DNA from: JANNSX01 sp963741525
GTDB taxonomy: Bacteria; Pseudomonadota; Alphaproteobacteria; Rhizobiales; Hyphomicrobiaceae
Direction of reading: 5' to 3'
DNA: 64,000 nt
Assembly: GCA_963741525.1 (NCBI GenBank)
Contig: CAVUIW010000022.1
Span: 469,529-533,528 of the forward strand
Shown here in pieces: positions 8,580-20,000 of this stretch (position 1 is its first letter; each line of letters starts with the position of its first letter). A program made the translations under genes and the position numbers. A model generated the notes under the pieces. That model searched no databases. It was not told where the DNA came from and was given only the letters and a program-made list of their open reading frames with translations.

Positions 8580-9206
8580 TCACGCCGGCGGGATGTACAC
8601 TTGGCTGATCTCTTGAAACACCGGCAGCGCCTCGCAGCGGTCTGAGTGCGCCTTCAGCGCCGGTGCACGCGCCCAATCGATGAGATCGTGATGGGCGGCC
8701 GTCACGAAGCGGAGAGCGCAGGCGGCGGCGATATCGGCATGGCCGATACGGTCACCGAACCAATAGAGTTGGGCTGCGTTGGCCCGCTCGGCCTCGAGCA
8801 GATGGAGCGCACCCAGCGCCTGTCCCCGGCAGCGCTCCTCCCACACCTTCGACGTCGTCTCGTGCAGGCGCCTTTCGTAGAAGAGACTCACCGCCTTTTC
8901 GGCCAGCCCCGTCGCGAGCGTTGCGATCCTGAGCGCCTTGTGCCGCGCGGGCTCGGCGACGGGCAGCAAGCGCTCGCCCTCCGGCACGCGATGATCGAGA
9001 TAGTCGAGCATGCTGGCGCTGTCGAACAGCACCGTTCCATCATCCGTCACGAAAGTCGGCACGCGCACGAGTGGGTTGAGCGGCCGGATCTTCTCCCCAT
9101 CACCGAAAACCGACCACGGCCGGTGCTCGAAGGGCAAGCCGTAAAGCCGGAGCGTGATGCCGACGCGGCGGACGAAGGGTGAATCGAATTGACCGATGAG
9201 GATCAT
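8580..9206 (-). CDS. Glutathione S-transferase family protein
   Basis: This 208-residue protein has the length of a cytosolic GST. The N-terminal thioredoxin-like domain starts MILIGQFDSPFVRRVGITLR, with a Ser in the CxxC/Ser catalytic position. It contains the cis-Pro segment NPLVRVPTFVTDDGTVLFDS, which carries the glutathione-binding PxF/S elements (VPTF, FDSASML). The all-helical C-terminal domain ends in FGDRIGHADIAAACALRFV, the N-capping box region. It probably conjugates glutathione or reduces small electrophiles, and the substrate cannot be read from the sequence. It stands downstream of the caspase-like gene on the same strand with a 13-bp gap, so the two may be co-transcribed. Confidence 0.9.
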   Translation of the reverse strand: MILIGQFDSPFVRRVGITLRLYGLPFEHRPWSVFGDGEKIRPLNPLVRVPTFVTDDGTVLFDSASMLDYLDHRVPEGERLLPVAEPARHKALRIATLATGLAEKAVSLFYERRLHETTSKVWEERCRGQALGALHLLEAERANAAQLYWFGDRIGHADIAAACALRFVTAAHHDLIDWARAPALKAHSDRCEALPVFQEISQVYIPPA

Positions 9207-9219
9207 GCTAGGCGCACCG

Positions 9220-10563
9220 TCAATTCTTCACTGCGCCTGCGCACCCCTGTGCCGCCTCGACCTCTTTGATGGTCGCGACGTTCGCCTTCTCGGTCTTGTT
9301 CAAAATTCCGGCGTCCGACGTCGAGCAATCGGCGTTGTCGAAAAAGGATTGCCCCCGCCCCGAGGTGAAGCAGTAGCCATGCCGGTCGAACATCTCGTTT
9401 CGGGCGACCCAGAGCTGGTCGCAGGACAGGCCGTAGAGTTCGTCGGCGGAGAGTTTCCGCTTTCCCGAATTGGGAAACAGCCGCGCGATCTTGCGGGCGG
9501 GCTGCGCTTGCTGCTGGACCTGCTGGGCATCCTGTGCGGCCGTCGCCTCGGCCTCGAGTGCCGCTTGCTTCTGCGCCTTTACCTCTTCCGCTGCCGCAAG
9601 CCGCTTTTTGGCTTCGTCGGCAAAGCGGCCATTCGGGAACTCTTCCAGATAGGCGCGGTAGGCAGCTTCGTTGCCGGAAGCTTCAATCGCCACCCAGACG
9701 GCGTAGTCCTTGGCGGCGTCATTGGCACTTGTGGCACCGGCTGCCGGCGCGGGCATGTTGGCGATGTTCGGCTCGTCCGTGGCCTTACTGATTTCGGCCG
9801 CTGTAACGTCCGCTGGCGCCAGCATGAAATCGCCGGTGATCGAGGAGAGGTCCCACGGCGTCTGCAGGCCTTCGGTGGTTTCGAGCACGGCGACACGCGC
9901 TTGCCGGAACACGAGCTCGATGGGTTTGCCGGTCTCAGATTTCATGGCCGCCGCGAGGGAAAGCGCATAGGGACTATTGTCGGCGGTGCCATCGAGTGCC
10001 ACCTCTCCGGGCGAGGTCGAATAGGCGATGAGCGTGCCGGTCGGCGCGCGCACAATGGCAAGCCCGCGCGTGCCTGAGCGGCTCGTCGCCGGAAACGGGT
10101 TGTTGCGGCAGGCATCGAGCACCACGATCTTGATGCGGCTTTGGGCCTGGTTCATCGTCGCCAGAAAATCGTTCACATCGACGCCCTCGATGCCGATCTC
10201 GGTCTCGTCCTGCAAATTGGCGTCGACCGGAATGAGATAGTTCTCGCCCGCAACCTGGATGGCGTGGCCGGCGTAGTAGAAGAGCCCGACCGAGTCGGAG
10301 GCGCGCAACGTCCGGCCGAACTCGAGCATCGCCTTTTTCATGGCTTTGCCGTCAAGGTCGGTGGCGAGCGTCACCTTGAAGCCCATGGCTTCCAGGGTTG
10401 CGGCCATCAGCTTGCCGTCATTGACCGGGTTCTTCAGCGGCGAGGTGTTCTGGTAGGCCGCATTGGCGACGATGAGCGCGACGCGGCTTTCGGCGATGGC
10501 GGGCCAGACGCCGGCTACGAGAAAGATCATGAGTAGGAACGCTCTTGGTAGAGCACGTGGCAT
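9220..10563 (-). CDS. Secreted caspase-like (C14) protein with C-terminal YARHG-type domain
   Basis: This 447-residue protein starts at ATG 10563 (AAGGGAG upstream) and has a signal peptide ending near AIAES. A caspase p20-like domain at about 27-245 contains VALIVANAAYQNTSPLKNP, the catalytic His100 in FYYAGHAIQVAGENYLIPV and Cys152 in IVVLDACRNNPF. Both catalytic residues are intact. A linker with Gln/Ala-rich coiled-coil character follows (about 310-365). The C-terminus reads YGLSCDQLWVARNEMFDRHG with later cysteines, the YARHG extracellular domain. The family comprises bacterial metacaspase-like peptidases with Arg/Lys preference; export to the periplasm or outside is unlike eukaryotic caspases. 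The physiological target is unknown. Confidence 0.85.
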   Translation of the reverse strand: MPRALPRAFLLMIFLVAGVWPAIAESRVALIVANAAYQNTSPLKNPVNDGKLMAATLEAMGFKVTLATDLDGKAMKKAMLEFGRTLRASDSVGLFYYAGHAIQVAGENYLIPVDANLQDETEIGIEGVDVNDFLATMNQAQSRIKIVVLDACRNNPFPATSRSGTRGLAIVRAPTGTLIAYSTSPGEVALDGTADNSPYALSLAAAMKSETGKPIELVFRQARVAVLETTEGLQTPWDLSSITGDFMLAPADVTAAEISKATDEPNIANMPAPAAGATSANDAAKDYAVWVAIEASGNEAAYRAYLEEFPNGRFADEAKKRLAAAEEVKAQKQAALEAEATAAQDAQQVQQQAQPARKIARLFPNSGKRKLSADELYGLSCDQLWVARNEMFDRHGYCFTSGRGQSFFDNADCSTSDAGILNKTEKANVATIKEVEAAQGCAGAVKN

Positions 10564-10702
10564 GCTGCGATCTCCCTTGGGCCGTAGAGGCCCGCTGCCT
10601 GGGCGGCTCGAGCCGGTCAACATTCAAGCCCATTTCCGTGTATCATTGAAGTCCCCGCCTGTCCCGGTCCTTTCCGAATCCGATCTCATCCATAGGTTTG
10701 AA

Positions 10703-11522
10703 ATGCGATTTACGATACTGACCCTCGCCGGATCTTGTGCTTGCGGCCCCATGGAGCATTGTAGGACACTCCGCCGAGCCCGATCCCAACATCGCCGCGC
10801 TGATCGCCGCCTATCCGGACCACATCGCGGCCCAGGAGGGCAATGAGCTCGTCATGAAGGACGGCACGCGGTTTGCGATCGATGACGGCAAGGGCGAGAA
10901 GCCGTTCGAGACCCTCCTCAACGAGCCCGACATCGGCGATCAATTCTATGTGCCCTACAAGCTCGGGAACGCCGGATTTCCGCCGGGTGTGGATGAAGAC
11001 CCCGGCCGTGTGCGTTTCGAGCCGCTGTTCCGGAAGATGTATGGCGACTGCCAGAAGGGCGAGGTCGAGGGCAGGCTCGTCACGGTGAAGTGGCTACCCA
11101 AGAACAAGGGCGGCAGCGTCAAGGTGACGAGCGTCAATGGCGTCGCCAAGGCGCTCGAAGCCGTGTCGGCGGAACTCGACGAGCTACCCCAGAACTTCAT
11201 GCGCTATCTGAAGCCGTCCGCCGGCACCTACAATTGCCGCGTCATCGCCGGCACGAAGCGCATGAGCATGCATTCCTACGCGGCCTCCATCGACATCAAC
11301 ACCAAGGTGTCCGACTACTGGCGCTGGGCGAAGGCGGACAAGGACGGCAAGTACCCCTATAAGAACCAGGTGCCCATCGAGATCGTCGAGATTTTCGAGA
11401 AGCACGGCTTCATCTGGGGCGGCAAGTGGTATCACTATGACACCATGCATTTCGAGTACCGGCCGGAGTTGATCGCGCTGGGCAGAGCACGTTCAGGCGA
11501 AGTGGGAACCGGTTCGCCGTAG
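10703..11522 (+). CDS. M15-type D-Ala-D-Ala carboxypeptidase-like protein
   Basis: The mature part (EPDPNIAALIAAYPDHIAAQ onward) is a murein-peptidase fold of the M15C/VanY-like type. Zinc-site landmarks are SMHSYAASIDIN (HxxxxxxD) and WYHYDTMHFEY (DxxH). The frame opens at GTG 10737 with a truncated leader. A proper leader start, ATG 10703 (MRFTILTLAG), lies one frame off, so a base seems to be missing at about 10725-10732. The last residues (ARSGEVGTGSP, then TAG) are encoded by palindromic repeat D2, which has replaced or extended the native C-terminus. The gene diverges from the caspase-like gene. It probably trims peptidoglycan peptides in the periplasm. Confidence 0.8.
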
Positions 11523-11590
11523 AACGTGCTCGAAGCCAAGAATCGGCAGGTTCAGGCGAAGTACATACCGGTTCGCCGTAGAACGTGCTC
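11484..11590. repeat. GAGCACGTTC palindromes, copies D2 and D3
   Basis: D2 (11485-11531) is GAGCACGTTCAGGCGAAGTG ... GTTCGCCGTAGAACGTGCTC. D3 (11548-11590) lacks the first few bases of its left arm and has a different centre (TACATACC). D2 gives the M15 gene its last residues and TAG stop. D3 leaves the downstream amidase frame open, so an ORF finder extends the amidase into repeat-encoded residues (VRRRTCSKP). Confidence 0.85.
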
Positions 11591-11621
11591 GAAGCCATCA
11601 CTTAATCCCAATAGGCACATC

Positions 11622-13094
11622 ATGACCGATCTCGCTGACCTATCCGCCGTCGAGCTGCGCCGCCTGATCGGGGCGAAGCAGGTCTCTCCCGTCGAGATCA
11701 TGAAGGCCTCGCTTGCGCGGATCGAAAAGGTGAACCACGCCGTCAACGCCGTGGTGACGCTGGATGCAGAAGCCGGCCTTGCGGGCGCCAAGCGCGCCGA
11801 GGAGGCGGTGATGGCGGGCGAGGAACTCGATATCCTGCACGGGCTCCCCGTCGCTTCCAAGGATCTCGACGAGACGGCCGGCATGCGCACCACCCACGGC
11901 TCGCTGCTCTTCGAACATCACGTACCGCAGGACGACGACGCCATGATCGCCAATGTCCGCCAAGCGGGCGGCATCGTCTTTTGCAAAACCAACACTCCGG
12001 AGTTCGGCGCGGGCGCCAATACGACGAACCGGGTGTTCGGCGCCACCGGCAATCCGTTCAATCCGGTGCTGACATCCGCCGGTTCCTCCGGCGGTTCGGC
12101 CGTGGCGCTCGCCACCGGCATGACACCGCTCGCGACCGGCTCCGACATGGGCGGCAGCTTGCGCACGCCCGCGGCCTTCTGCGGTGTCGTGGGCTTCCGT
12201 CCCTCGCCCGGCATGGTGCCGGATGCCTCCTCGACGACCTCGCTCTCACCCTTCGCCGTGCTCGGACCTATGGGGCGGACGGTGGAGGACGCCTATCTGC
12301 TGCTGCGCGCCCAGCTCGATCACGATGCGCGCGATCCCTGGTCGAGCCCCGCCGCGCTCGGTGCGCCCGAGCGGCTGATGCCCGCTGACTTGTCGTCGAT
12401 CCGCGCCGCCTTCTCGACCGATCTCGGCACGGCGCCAGTCGACAACAGCATTCGGGACGTGTTTCTGAAACGTACGAAGGTCTTCAGCCACGTCTTCCGC
12501 TCGGCCGATTGGCATCATCCCGAGCTGCTCGACCTGCACGAGACCTTCGAGGTCTTGCGGGCCATCGGCTTTGTCGCCGCCTTCGAGACGCCGCTTGCGA
12601 CGAAGCGCGATCTCTTGAACCGCTTCGTCATCGACGGCACCGAGCGCGGTCTCAAATACACGATGGCCGACGTGGCGCGCGCCAATGCAAAGCAAACAGT
12701 GATCTACCGCAACTTCATCTCGTTCTTCGACGATGCCGACGTGCTGATCTGCCCCGCGGCGACCGTCTCGCCCTTCCCGCATGCTGAGCCTTATGTGTCG
12801 GAGATCAACGGAGAGAAGCTCGCCACCTACACGAGTTGGCTCGCCCTCGCCTACGGCCCGACCATGGCGCTGGCGGCGAGCTGCTGCATTCCCTGCGGCT
12901 TGGATCACAAGGGACTGCCCTTCGGCATCCAGGTCGTCGGCCCCAAAGGCAGCGATCTCCTCGTGCTCGAGGTGGCACATGCGCTGGAGCAGGTGCTGGC
13001 GGGGAACGCGGAAACGCGGCGGCCGGTGCCGGAATTGGGGAGGCTTGGGAAGGCGCCCCCGTTGCGGCTGCCACCAGCGCACAATTCTAACTGA
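11622..13094 (+). CDS. Amidase, amidase-signature family
   Basis: This 490-residue amidase-signature (Ser-cisSer-Lys) hydrolase starts at ATG 11622 (MTDLADLSAVELRRLIGAKQ). The catalytic Lys is in LPVASKDLDETAGMRTTHGS. The Gly/Ser signature reads TSAGSSGGSAVALATGM with TGSDMGGSLRTPAAFCGVVG, giving cis-Ser and nucleophile Ser. The family splits amides to acid and ammonia, and the exact substrate is not readable. The frame stays open upstream through a palindromic repeat, but that part is not native. It lies among other C-N hydrolases in this part of the window. Its end overlaps the end of the converging small gene by eight bases. Confidence 0.9.
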   Translation: MTDLADLSAVELRRLIGAKQVSPVEIMKASLARIEKVNHAVNAVVTLDAEAGLAGAKRAEEAVMAGEELDILHGLPVASKDLDETAGMRTTHGSLLFEHHVPQDDDAMIANVRQAGGIVFCKTNTPEFGAGANTTNRVFGATGNPFNPVLTSAGSSGGSAVALATGMTPLATGSDMGGSLRTPAAFCGVVGFRPSPGMVPDASSTTSLSPFAVLGPMGRTVEDAYLLLRAQLDHDARDPWSSPAALGAPERLMPADLSSIRAAFSTDLGTAPVDNSIRDVFLKRTKVFSHVFRSADWHHPELLDLHETFEVLRAIGFVAAFETPLATKRDLLNRFVIDGTERGLKYTMADVARANAKQTVIYRNFISFFDDADVLICPAATVSPFPHAEPYVSEINGEKLATYTSWLALAYGPTMALAASCCIPCGLDHKGLPFGIQVVGPKGSDLLVLEVAHALEQVLAGNAETRRPVPELGRLGKAPPLRLPPAHNSN

Positions 13095-13398
13095 GGGCTC
13101 TCGCCGCTTCAGGAAAGGCCTCAACGAAACGTACATTCTCATTGCTAACGGAGATCGCGGTTGGCTGATACGTTTCCAGGTAGCGGATCGCATCAGCGGT
13201 GAAATTGCCTGCCTCTCGGCACTCCTTGAATAGCGAATGAATTTCATCGGCGAACGCCACCAACGTCGCCCTTTCAGCGGACGTCAAAATGCTATACCTG
13301 CAATGAGGTCCATGCAGAAGGCCTTCAGAGTATCGAGCGCCTCGCTTCCGAAGGCATTCTTGGGCCAATTTAACAGGGCCTGAATTCGCCTGCTTCAT
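13087..13398 (-). CDS. Hypothetical protein, second gene of a small operon
   Basis: This 103-residue protein starts at ATG 13398 with AAGGAG eight bases upstream. The preceding frame's stop TAG directly abuts the ATG (TAGATG), a sign of translational coupling with the broken gene at 13399-14062. It is helical and soluble (AERATLVAFADEIHSLFKEC, AGNFTADAIRYLETYQPTAI), with no signal peptide or membrane segment. I do not recognise it. The base composition is visibly less GC-rich than the flanks, suggesting acquisition together with its partner. Confidence 0.65.
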   Translation of the reverse strand: MKQANSGPVKLAQECLRKRGARYSEGLLHGPHCRYSILTSAERATLVAFADEIHSLFKECREAGNFTADAIRYLETYQPTAISVSNENVRFVEAFPEAARALS

Positions 13399-14062
13399 CT
13401 AACAGCTCCTTCCAGCGAACATATTTCGGACTGCTTGTATCAATCGATGAATTGCCAAGAATGGAGTCTCGCTCGCGAGCCAGACTCGCCTCTTTGCCTC
13501 CATGAGCGTTCTGCAGACACTGAAGTAGATGTGGGCGAGATCATGTGCGATTGCGCGGAGAAACACTGTCTTCGCTTCTGCGATCTCTTTCGGTGAAACT
13601 CCAGAGCGTGAAGCATGCAGTCAGCTGACTTGCACGTCCTGCTTTGAGGAGGCTAGTGCCGCCCCATCTCCCAGCGATGCGGTCTGTGCAAATATTGTTT
13701 CGCAGACTCCGAGGCGATGCGCTTCAACTTGACAATGATCGCGTCTGCCTCATTGACGCGCTCCCGAAGTTCACTTGTAGGCCAGTCAACGTTAGGTATT
13801 CTACGAAAGGAAGTTGATTGAAGAACCGGCGAGTAGCGGCTGCGATGCAATTCCTGCCGCAGCCACCTTGTCCTGGTAGCCAAATGAGGGCCAGAACGAA
13901 AGTTCCAATACTTAGACAGTGCAACGATGCCGTCGAGGTAATCTGCAATCGCTGACTTGGTCGACAGCTGCATTGGAGTCTGAACGACCGCTGTCTTGCT
14001 AAGCCACTGTGAGATTTTATGCTGCCACGCCGATAAATCGCAATCTCTCTCCCGACCGTCAC
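13399..14062 (-). pseudogene. Frameshifted hypothetical gene, partner of the 13087-13398 gene
   Basis: No frame is open across this stretch, but successive frames read like one protein. These are MTVGREIAIY near 14062, then DLSAWQHKISQWLSKTAVVQ and KSAIADYLDGIVALSKYWNF through RERVNEADAIIVKLKRIASE. Last comes VSPKEIAEAKTVFLRAIAHD with IYFSVCRTLMEAKRRVWLAS, ending at TAG 13399-13401, which abuts the next start. At least two frame changes are needed. The AHDLAH sequence is suggestive but not enough to name a family. Composition is lower in GC than the neighbours. It may be a decayed accessory gene or poorly sequenced. Confidence 0.6.
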
Positions 14063-14267
14063 GGCCGCGCAGGCGGCCGCCTAGCCATGTACGGCTTGCG
14101 AGGAATCGCCGGCTGACTCTCGGCCGGTGCCCCGGTTCTCTGAAGCCACCCGAGGTACCAAGGCTCGACTATTCCACATACCTGTCTGCGGTGCCCGCCA
14201 TCCATGCGAAGCATGGCTCCGCCATGACCGCGGGCATGACGGCGGTGGGTGTTGTCTTCGCGGCGCC

Positions 14268-15896
<1,629 letters not shown>

Positions 15897-16012
15897 GGGC
15901 TTTGAGCCTACATCAGATCCGCTCGATTCGTGGACTCGATTTCAGGCGCGGCGCGAAGGCGCACCCCGAGCATGCGTTTTACGTGAAAATCAAGGGGATA
16001 AGTGGCTCAGGC

Positions 16013-16414
16013 TTATTGCGATTGCGGTACGGTTGGTGTCGTGCCGCCACCGGTTGTCGAGCTGCCGCCGGTTGTGGTCGAACCACCGGCTGCGCCGCCA
16101 TCGGTGCCGGTCGCCGTGCCGCTCGTCGCGGGCGCGCTCGTGGTCGCGCCCGAACCGCCGAGCTGATCGAGGATGGACGCGGGCTTGCGTCCGGTCGAGG
16201 CCAGGATCGACAGCAGCAGGCTCGTCGTGAAAAAGCCGACAGCCAGGCCCGCGGTGATGCGTGTCAGCAGGTTGGCCGTGCCGCGGCCGGTCATGAAGTT
16301 GCCACCCCCACCGCCGCCGATGCCGAGCGCCCCGCCTTCGGAGCGCTGGATCAGTACGACGCCGACGAGCGCGGCGGCGATCATCAGGTGAATGACAAGT
16401 AGAACGGTCGTCAT
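16013..16414 (-). CDS. secG: Preprotein translocase subunit SecG
   Basis: This 133-residue protein has two membrane helices: TVLLVIHLMIAAALVGVVLI, followed by QRSEGGALGIGGGGGGNFMT, and then ITAGLAVGFFTTSLLLSIL. The cytoplasmic loop RSEGGALGIGGG is the SecG signature. The C-terminal tail is Thr/Gly/Ser-rich and disordered, as usual in this order. SecG assists SecYE/SecA in protein export. It is upstream of pyrG. Confidence 0.95.
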   Translation of the reverse strand: MTTVLLVIHLMIAAALVGVVLIQRSEGGALGIGGGGGGNFMTGRGTANLLTRITAGLAVGFFTTSLLLSILASTGRKPASILDQLGGSGATTSAPATSGTATGTDGGAAGGSTTTGGSSTTGGGTTPTVPQSQ

Positions 16415-16487
16415 GGCGGTCCTTTGGGCGTTGGGAGGCGCCCTCTCTTACACAAAGTCTCCGGCAGAGGCCAGAGCCCCTGCAACC

Positions 16488-16553
16488 GTGCTTCCGGAAA
16501 AGGCCTGTCCCGGCGCGGGCCGGGTTTCAAAGCGGTTTTCCGACAAAAAGCAC
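16488..16553. repeat. GTGCTTCCGGAAAA palindrome, copy C2
   Basis: GTGCTTCCGGAAAA on the left pairs with GGTTTTCCGACAAAAAGCAC on the right, with a GC-rich inner hairpin (TGTCCCGGCGCGGGCCGGG). Related copies are inside B1 (about 1850-1923) and at 48121-48163. It lies in the short gap between secG and the next gene. Confidence 0.75.
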
Positions 16554-16567
16554 GGTAAAGCAGGAAT

Positions 16568-17008
16568 CTACTGCGTCGCGGTCGCCTTCGGGGCGGGCAA
16601 GGGCACCGACCCAGCCGCCGACTTCTTGCGCTTCTTGTCTTTCTTCTTGGACTTGACCGCCGCCTTCTCCTTCGCCTTGGCGTCGGCCGCCGGATGCTGG
16701 GCCTCGGGCTCGGCAAGCTCGGGCACGGAGACAACGATCAGGCTCGGACAGCGGAACGCCACCTGCTCCTTGATGTAGATGTACTGCTTGACCAGCACGA
16801 TCCGAGCGGCGCTCAGATTGGCCTTCGCCCAATCGGCGCCCTTGGACACGTCCACCTCGAGGCCCTGGGACTCCAGGATCTTCTGCTGGGCGTCGTAGGT
16901 CTTGCAGGTCGCCTCGTCGAGCGGCGCGGCGGCCACTGGTTGTGTTGCGGCGTGCAACGTCACCAAACCCAAACAGCCTGCCAAAATCAGCGAACGCACC
17001 TTACGCAC
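16568..17008 (-). CDS. Secreted hypothetical protein with Lys-rich tail
   Basis: This 146-residue protein has a signal peptide (LILAGCLGLVTLHAATQPVA, cleavage near VAAAPLD). A short conserved-looking domain has two Cys (EATCKTYDAQQKILESQG and QVAFRCPSLIVVSVPEL) that could pair in the periplasm. The tail is Lys/Ala-rich (KSKKKDKKRKK) and probably disordered. I do not recognise the function. It is 34 bp downstream of the AsmA gene on the same strand. Confidence 0.7.
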   Translation of the reverse strand: MRKVRSLILAGCLGLVTLHAATQPVAAAPLDEATCKTYDAQQKILESQGLEVDVSKGADWAKANLSAARIVLVKQYIYIKEQVAFRCPSLIVVSVPELAEPEAQHPAADAKAKEKAAVKSKKKDKKRKKSAAGSVPLPAPKATATQ

Positions 17009-17042
17009 TCCAATTCTCCTCGGGGCCGCGAGCCTCGATTGT

Positions 17043-20000
17043 CTATCTCAAGCTGCCCCCGACGCCATCGCGGATCGTTACCGTCTTACGCTTCAACCGG
17101 CGTTTGGGTTTCGCCACGGCAGGTTTCGGTGGTGTCGTCGCCTCGCTCTGCGGCGCGGCGGCCGGCTTCGGCTTGACCGTTGTCTTCTTGGACCTCTTGG
17201 CGGGCTCGGTCGCCCCCGGAATGGTTTCCGCGGGCTGCGGCTCCGGCACCGCCGCCATGGCCTCGTCGGCGGGAAGGGGGGCGATCCGATCGGCATCCGG
17301 AGCGAGGCTCGTGTCCTCACGAGGTAGCGCATCCGGCCATAGCCCTTGCAGCTCCTCCTCGCCTCCGATCAGTCGGCGCGCCAAGAGTTCGCGCTCCAAT
17401 GCCTCGACATCAGCTTCGGCGGCAAGCGTTCTCAATTCCGCAAGAGGACCGGCATAGACGATCGTCACGGAAGGTAGCGGTGCCTTGAGCGGCGCTTGTG
17501 CTTTCGGCGCGATCGTCCAATCGCTCTCGATCTGCAGACTGTCGAGATCGAGCTTGCCTTTCAAGCGGACGGTCGATTGTGCGGCGGTGATCTCGACCTG
17601 CTCGGCTCTGAGCGTCCCGTCGATCACCGACAGCTTGGTCTCAAAAGCGCCCATCGGAAAGTCGGCACCCTGACGGCTCGAGCCAATGGCCTCCCCGATC
17701 GTCTCCTGCGTGATCTTGGTATCGCCGGCCAAAAGCACGCGCGCCGCCTGATCGACAGTCACCGGGGACAGGCCGATGATTTGCCCGCCCTCGATTTGTA
17801 ACTCGCCCCCGCCCTCGAGCACGGCGATCATGCCGCGCGGCGTGAGCCCGCTGGCCGTCAAGGCAAGGCGTGCCCTGGTTCTGCCCTTCGCCTTCGAGCG
17901 TCCGGTTACGTCGACGAAAATTTCCTCGAGCTCGGCGCCCTCGATGCTCGCCTCGAGATCGAGACTGGCCCCGGCCGGCTCCCGGCGAAGCGCGCCGCTC
18001 GCCTTGACCGCGCCGCCGAGTGCGTTGCCATCCATGTTTTCGAGCACCACGCCGCCGCTACCGAAGGATGCTTTCAAGTGGGCGTCTTCGAGAGACAGCC
18101 CGTTGAGAACCTCGATCTGGTCGGCCGCCAGGCGCAAGCGGGCCCTGACCCCGTCGAGAATAGCCAACCGGAACGGCCGGTCCGACCAGACGGTCCCGGC
18201 CTCAGGCTCGCCGGCTTCATCGTTGCCAGCCGGCACCGTAATGGCCTCGGACGCCTCTGCGATTTCTACCGTCTCGGCCGCGAGCGGCCCAGCGGCCAGC
18301 AACGGCACCAGCAGACCAGGCAGCCGAACGCGCGCGGCCTTGAGGACAATGTCGATATCGGGCGCCGGGCCGGCATAGGCGACGCGCGCACTACCGCTCA
18401 CGGGATCGCCGTCGATGCGGGCCTCGATGCCGTCGAAGGCGGCCTCCGAACCGGCGGCCGTGATCCGCGCGGTCAGGTCGACGGCACTCGAGAGCTCCTC
18501 CGACGCGACAATGCCGAACGTCTCGAGCAGCGGAGCAGCGGAGGCGACGGCGATGGCAATTTTGCCATCGATCCTCTCAGTCTCGCCAGCAAAGGAAACG
18601 TTGCCATCGAAGCTTGCCGAGAGCCCATCCGAGGTCAACTTGGCGACCGTTGCGAGCTCGGTGCGCGGGATGCCGCTGGCTCGGATCGTCAGCGTTCCAG
18701 CGACGGTCGGCTCCAAGCTCGCGGCCTCGGCCACCGGCGACTTAGCCGCCCGGCCCGCCAGCCGCGCCAGCAGCCGGCCACCATCCTTGCCGGCCATCGT
18801 CACGACAATGTCCGCTTGCGCACCGGCAATGTCGAAGAGACCGGCATCGCCGCGCAAGGCGAACGTTATGCGCTCACCAGCCGCACTGCCGTCGATGGCG
18901 ATCTCGCAGGTCCGCCGCCCGCCTTCCGCATCTTGCCTGATCGTCCCCGCGAGCCGGAGTGGAGCAGAGAGCGCATAGCGCAGCGCTGGCGCCCTGACCG
19001 CCTCGGGCAAGGCAAGGAACCGGTCGAGCGTTGCCACCGCGGCGGCGGATGGAGCCTCGAGGCGGAACCGGATCAGACCGTCGGCCGTCTCCGCGCCGCT
19101 CGCTGCCGATCCTGTCGCCTCGACGCTGAGGGCGCTTCCTGTCGTGAAGGCGAGCGTCTCGAGGTCAACGCGGCCAGCGGCACGGCGCATCTTGAGGTCG
19201 AGATTTTCAAGACGCCCCGCGGCGGTCTCGAGGTCGCCGATGCGCAATGTAATGTCGGAATCGGCCGCCTGCACGAGTGCGCCCGCGAGGCCGATCAGGC
19301 TCACTGCGCCCGCACCAACCGGCTTCGCGTCGGGCATCCAGCCGCCAAGCAATGCCGCCAGATCGGGAGCCTCGGCGATGACCTCGCTCAGATTCAGCCG
19401 GTCGCCGTCGAGCGCGAGGGCAAGCGATTTCTGCGTGCCGCCGGCGTAGCGAAGGCTGCCAGTGATGCGCGAACGATCGATCTCCAGCGTCAAGCGATCG
19501 AGCGCAACGGTTTCGGCTCCGATGTCCGCATCGGCCCCGATCATGTAAAATCCGCCGGTCGCCTTGCTGTCGAAGGCCAACGCGGGAACTGCCCATTTGA
19601 GCAGCTTGGCGAGGCTCGCGCCCGATAGGCGGATTGGACCAGTGAACCGATTGCTGCCCTGCGCCTGCGCCAGCAGGCCGGTGACATCGAGAGTGGTTGC
19701 TCCTGGAAGTTGGGCCGAGAGGGCCGCGATCTCGATGCCGGCCGCGGTCCGGCGGGCGTCGAGAGCGATATTGCCGATGAGGTCGCCGCCCAGATTGGCC
19801 TGTTCGATCCGCGCGACGACGCGCGTCTCGGCATTGGCGGCGAAAGCCCCGAGAAAGCGTCCCACATACCCTTGGAGCGCCGGCCCTGGCCCCTCGGTCG
19901 ACGGCTTGGCCGCGATCCGGTCGAGATCGAGCCATCGCGCGGCCAGACGCGCCGAGATCGATGGCCTTTGCTTCCACTCGATGCCGACGTCGCCGGTCAC

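Noticed and set aside
11526..11621. N-terminal extension of the amidase
   Set aside because: These codons are palindromic repeat DNA. The amidase homology starts at ATG 11622.
18078..19628. 516-residue plus-strand frame
   Set aside because: It is antisense to the AsmA gene, which has clear domain sequence; this frame is Arg/Gly-rich shadow.
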